From contig CALMAP010000402.1 of NCBI GenBank assembly GCA_937859825.1, forward strand, positions 2,189-11,071: 8,883 nucleotides of DNA. Direction: 5' to 3'. A program made the position numbers and the translations under genes. This document shows positions 6,551-8,883 of the stretch, piece after piece. This DNA is from an uncultured Terriglobus sp. (GTDB lineage Bacteria; Acidobacteriota; Terriglobia; Terriglobales; Acidobacteriaceae). The first letter of the stretch is position 1; each line of letters starts with the position of its first letter. The notes under the pieces are model-generated. The model made no database searches. It saw nothing but the letters and a program-made list of their open reading frames with translations, and had not been told where the DNA came from.

Positions 6551-7081
6551 ATGCCGAATTATCTTGAGTTGCCGGTCGGCGCCAAAGCGCCCCAGGTTGT
6601 GAATGCGGTGATTGAAATCCCGCTTGAAGGCAAGATGAAGTACGAGTACGACAAGCAGCTCCACGTATTCAAGCTGGACCGCAACCTGTACAGCCCGGTG
6701 CACTACCCCGGCGACTATGGTTTTTTGCCCTCCACCCTGGGTGACGACGGCGACCCGCTCGATGTGCTGGTGCTGGTGGACGAACCCAGCTTTCCCGGCT
6801 GCCTGCAGGAGGTGCGCCCCATCGGCCTGATGGAGATGATCGACGGCGGCGAAGGCGACGAAAAAATCCTCGCCGTGGGCTGTGCGAATCCGCGCTATTT
6901 CGACATCACCAGCTATGAGCAGATTCATCCGCACAAGCTGAAGGAGATCGTGCACTTCTTCTCCACCTACAAGGACCTGGAAGGCAAAAAAGTGCAGATC
7001 AACGGCTGGCGCGACGCCGCATATGCCTATGAGGTCATCGACAAGTCGATCAAGGCGTTCAAGACGAACAACGCAAAATAG
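6551..7081 (+). CDS. ppa: Soluble family I inorganic pyrophosphatase
   Basis: The 176-residue product hydrolyses pyrophosphate to two phosphates in the cytoplasm, which pulls nucleotide, DNA and aminoacyl-tRNA synthesis forward. All hallmark residues of the family are present. E22, K30 and E32 lie in EIPLEGKMKYEYD, with R44 shortly after. Y52 and Y56 lie in HYPGDYGFLP. The signature DGDPLD at 66-71 supplies three metal-binding aspartates. D98 and D103 with K105 lie in IDGGEGDEK, and Y140-K141 in STYKD. The length equals the bacterial norm. An in-frame ATG exists 60 bases upstream (6491), but the extra residues are not family-like, so the ATG at 6551 (MPNYLELPVG) is chosen. No clear Shine-Dalgarno sequence precedes it. 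The gene is divergent from purS across 183 bases. Confidence 0.96.
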   Translation: MPNYLELPVGAKAPQVVNAVIEIPLEGKMKYEYDKQLHVFKLDRNLYSPVHYPGDYGFLPSTLGDDGDPLDVLVLVDEPSFPGCLQEVRPIGLMEMIDGGEGDEKILAVGCANPRYFDITSYEQIHPHKLKEIVHFFSTYKDLEGKKVQINGWRDAAYAYEVIDKSIKAFKTNNAK

Positions 7082-7153
7082 CTGCTTGCGACCGCAAACC
7101 TGGGTGCTGCCAAGGCGTGACGCAGCGGCCGACTTGTCACCCCGTTGGAACCC

Positions 7154-7159
7154 AAGGAG
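7154..7159 (+). promoter_or_regulatory. Ribosome binding site selecting a GTG start
   Basis: AAGGAG lies six bases before the GTG at 7166, which is ideal spacing. It decides the start of the YciI-family gene in favour of GTG 7166. The in-frame TTG at 7145 lies upstream of this site and the ATG at 7175 leaves a poorer spacing. Confidence 0.7.
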
Positions 7160-7165
7160 AAAGAC

Positions 7166-7525
7166 GTGCGCGTGATGGTGTTCGTGAAGGCCACTGAGGA
7201 CAGTGAAAAGGGCACCCTGCCTTCTCCTGAACTGCTGGAAGCCATGGGCAGGTTCAACAAAGAGTTGATGGATGCCGGCATCATGCGTGACGCAGCCGGA
7301 CTCAAGCCCACCTCTGTCGGCAAGCGGGTTGCGTTTGACGGGACTAGCCGCTCCGTAATCGACGGACCCTTTTCCGCCACAGGCGAACTGGTCGCTGGCT
7401 TCTGGCTGTGGGAGGTCAAAGACATGGAGGAGGCAGTTGCCTGGGTCAAGCGCTGCCCGAACCCCATGCCGGGGCCGAGCGAGATCGAGATCCGGCCGTT
7501 CTACGAAATGGCTGATTTTCAGTAG
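7166..7525 (+). CDS. YciI-family (DGPF domain) protein
   Basis: The 119-residue product opens MRVMVFVKATEDSEKG, the first beta strand of the YCII-related/DGPF fold. It contains the namesake DGPF at 66-69 (RSVIDGPFSATGELVAGFW) and closes with the strand IEIRPFYEMADF. These small dimeric alpha/beta ferredoxin-like proteins are widespread in soil bacteria and often lie near ECF sigma factors. Their biochemical role is generally not established. None of the residues points to a defined substrate here, and no sigma factor is adjacent. The gene starts 84 bases after ppa and is followed after 28 bases by the membrane protein gene, so the latter two may be co-transcribed. Family call is confident; function is not. 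Confidence 0.85.
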   Translation: MRVMVFVKATEDSEKGTLPSPELLEAMGRFNKELMDAGIMRDAAGLKPTSVGKRVAFDGTSRSVIDGPFSATGELVAGFWLWEVKDMEEAVAWVKRCPNPMPGPSEIEIRPFYEMADFQ

Positions 7526-7553
7526 AGACCCATTGCAAGAGGCCGCATTTCAG

Positions 7554-8090
7554 ATGTCAGATGGCCTGATACTTTCAGGGTACCTGTTGGTCTTCTTCCT
7601 GCTGTTTGCCTTCATCTTCTGGCGGGCATGGCGAACCTATACTCCCACAGGCTTCGCTATGTACCTCGCGGTGTGGGGCTGTCTTGCGCTTGGGGTTGTT
7701 AGCGCCGTGCAGAGTACGCTGCCATCATCGGCTCCGCGTCTCCAGGCTTTCGGATTCATTTCAAAAATAGCTACTCACAAACAAGGTCGCTCTTCTTCTT
7801 ATACGGTTTACTTCAGGACTGACGATGGCCGCGATCTGGTTCTGGATGGTGCCGCCATACCGCCCTTCTTTGCTGAAGGCAGTTACAAGGTAGCGGTCAC
7901 TTATCTGGACGAACACGCCGCAACACACTACCCGCGGGCCATTATGTTTCGCGCTCTTACCGGCCCACGAGCTGGAGAAACGACCGCCGTCAATGCTGAC
8001 TGGTTCGGCCCATGGCTGGGCGTTGTTGCCGGTGTCACTGCCGGTGTTGCTGCCATCATAGGTGCCAACAACAGGAAGCGCTTGCCTTAA
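7554..8090 (+). CDS. Three-helix membrane protein, unknown function
   Basis: This 178-residue protein has two N-terminal hydrophobic segments (about 4-26 and 33-53), a soluble middle (about 60-148), and a C-terminal segment (about 153-170) followed by the basic tail NNRKRLP. The middle region, with SSYTVYFRTDDGRDLVLDG and YKVAVTYLDE, reads as a small beta-rich domain. The topology of helices flanking a beta domain recalls DUF3592-type proteins, but the likeness is weak. The frame is open further upstream, yet that part overlaps the YciI gene and is Arg/Ser-rich low-quality sequence. The ATG at 7554, with AAGAGG 11 bases before it (7537-7542), is therefore the better start. It lies 28 bases after the YciI stop. 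Confidence 0.65.
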   Translation: MSDGLILSGYLLVFFLLFAFIFWRAWRTYTPTGFAMYLAVWGCLALGVVSAVQSTLPSSAPRLQAFGFISKIATHKQGRSSSYTVYFRTDDGRDLVLDGAAIPPFFAEGSYKVAVTYLDEHAATHYPRAIMFRALTGPRAGETTAVNADWFGPWLGVVAGVTAGVAAIIGANNRKRLP

Positions 8091-8168
8091 CGGAACGATG
8101 CGCCTCCAGCGCAGTGCGAAGCCAAACTTCACCGGCTCACATTTCCTCCCTGCGATAATCCAAGTACT

Positions 8169-8883
8169 GTGCTGATTGGCCGCCTTCGCTCCCACGTCGT
8201 ATCGTTCTTTGTTCTTGCAACGCTTTTCGCAGTTTCCGGCTGCCGTGCGCAGTCGCAGCCGCTGTCGCCGGAACTGACCCGGCGCATTGAGGTACTGATC
8301 CGCTCACGCGCAAGCCTGCCCTTCACCTATGACGTGAAGGTGACGGACCGGCACGCCAGCCCCACGCTGCCTACCTATGACGAGGTAGTCGTAACGGTGG
8401 GGGAAACAGGCAAGCCCGGCAAGCCAATCACCTTTCTGCTCTCAAAGGATGAGAAGACACTGGCGCAGATGACGACCTTCGACCTGACCAAGGATCCCAG
8501 GCAGCTGGTAGGCGACGCAGGGCGGCCAGCGCGCGGCGGTGAGGAGACAGCGCCGGTGCGCATCGTGGTCTTCGACGACCTGGAGTGCCCCTTCTGCGCC
8601 CGCATGCATGCGCAGCTCTTTCCCGCGCTGCTGAACCGCTATGGCGACAAGGTACGCATCGCCTACAAGGACTTTCCACTCTCGCAGCATCCATGGGCGA
8701 TTCACGCCGCGGTGGATGCAGATTGCCTCGGTACGCAGAGCAACGATGCTTACTGGAAGTTTGTGGACTACCTGCACGCCCACGCCTCCGAAATTGGCGG
8801 GCAGGAAAAGAGCGTGACCGCCGCGAAGATCCAGCTCGATAAACTGGCCACGGACACAGGTTCCGGGGCAAAGATCGATAGTA
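8169..8883 (+). CDS. DsbA-like thioredoxin-fold lipoprotein (3' end beyond window)
   Basis: The gene runs off the window after 238 codons. The N-terminus is a signal sequence with hydrophobic core VVSFFVLATLFA and a lipobox VSGC, so C25 may be lipidated. Residues 30-125 (LSPELTRRIEVLIRSR onward) form a small domain I do not recognise; it might serve as a dimerisation or spacer module, as in DsbC/DsbG-type proteins. A thioredoxin-4/DsbA-like domain follows: VRIVVFDDLECPFC with redox cysteines C140 and C143, then helical sequence (MHAQLFPALLNRYGDKV) and YKDFPLSQHPWA. The role is oxidation or isomerisation of disulfides in the envelope, direction unknown. The frame contains no ATG before the signal sequence, so GTG 8169 is taken as the start (CTG 8172 is possible). 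No Shine-Dalgarno sequence is seen. Confidence 0.8.
   Translation, partial: MLIGRLRSHVVSFFVLATLFAVSGCRAQSQPLSPELTRRIEVLIRSRASLPFTYDVKVTDRHASPTLPTYDEVVVTVGETGKPGKPITFLLSKDEKTLAQMTTFDLTKDPRQLVGDAGRPARGGEETAPVRIVVFDDLECPFCARMHAQLFPALLNRYGDKVRIAYKDFPLSQHPWAIHAAVDADCLGTQSNDAYWKFVDYLHAHASEIGGQEKSVTAAKIQLDKLATDTGSGAKIDS

Noticed and set aside
6416..6955. Minus-strand open frame of 179 codons opposite ppa
   Set aside because: The opposite strand encodes a complete pyrophosphatase with every hallmark residue, and this frame covers both its promoter region and most of its coding sequence.
7086..7097. Possible terminator TTGCG/CGCAA just after ppa
   Set aside because: The stem is five bases with only a two-base loop, which is too tight, and no T run follows.
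7027..7467. Minus-strand open frame of 146 codons opposite the YciI-family gene
   Set aside because: It overlaps the end of ppa and most of the YciI gene, and it has no family features. The plus strand has the ribosome binding site and DGPF motif.
8098..8175. Short plus-strand ORF (25 codons) overlapping the GTG start of the DsbA-like gene
   Set aside because: It has no ribosome binding site or recognisable content. A leader peptide is conceivable because it overlaps the next start, but nothing in its codons supports that.

Overview
The window looks like chromosomal DNA from an acidobacterium, probably of the Terriglobia type (Acidobacterium/Granulicella/Terriglobus relatives). The reasons are a GC-rich composition with uniform codon use, a Tat-exported GH79 glycosidase resembling the Acidobacterium capsulatum beta-glucuronidase, several exported proteins of families common in that phylum, and two intergenic repeats of a style I associate with those genomes. 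This assignment is inferred from the sequence by eye and has not been tested by a search.

Layout. An OmpH/Skp-like periplasmic chaperone gene (125-805, +) ends at a strong hairpin terminator (822-858) shared with a convergent gene. A long minus-strand block follows: an exported zinc-dependent phospholipase C-family protein (901-2337), a Tat-exported GH79 glycosidase (2485-4020), a small membrane protein (4057-4434), and a Tat-exported class V aminotransferase-fold PLP enzyme (4674-5966). Transcription of this block runs from high to low coordinates. An inverted-repeat element (4531-4659) separates the aminotransferase from the membrane protein/GH79 pair. A hairpin (4033-4054) sits between the membrane protein and the GH79 gene. 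An orphan purS (6125-6367, -) follows, with a repeat and hairpin at its 3' side. It is divergent from inorganic pyrophosphatase ppa (6551-7081, +). The plus strand then carries a YciI/DGPF-family protein (7166-7525), an unrecognised three-helix membrane protein (7554-8090), and the 5' part of a DsbA-like thioredoxin-fold lipoprotein that runs off the window end (8169-8883).

How the genes relate. Much of the window encodes envelope or secreted functions: outer-membrane protein chaperoning, lipid or phosphoester hydrolysis, glucuronoside hydrolysis and thiol-disulfide chemistry. Two housekeeping genes, purS and ppa, lie back to back. I found no CRISPR array, transposase, tRNA, rRNA, toxin-antitoxin pair or defence module, and no convincing undescribed system. 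The better leads are small: a probably leaderless purS away from purQ/purL, the intergenic repeats and hairpins, and an exported PLP enzyme of unknown substrate.
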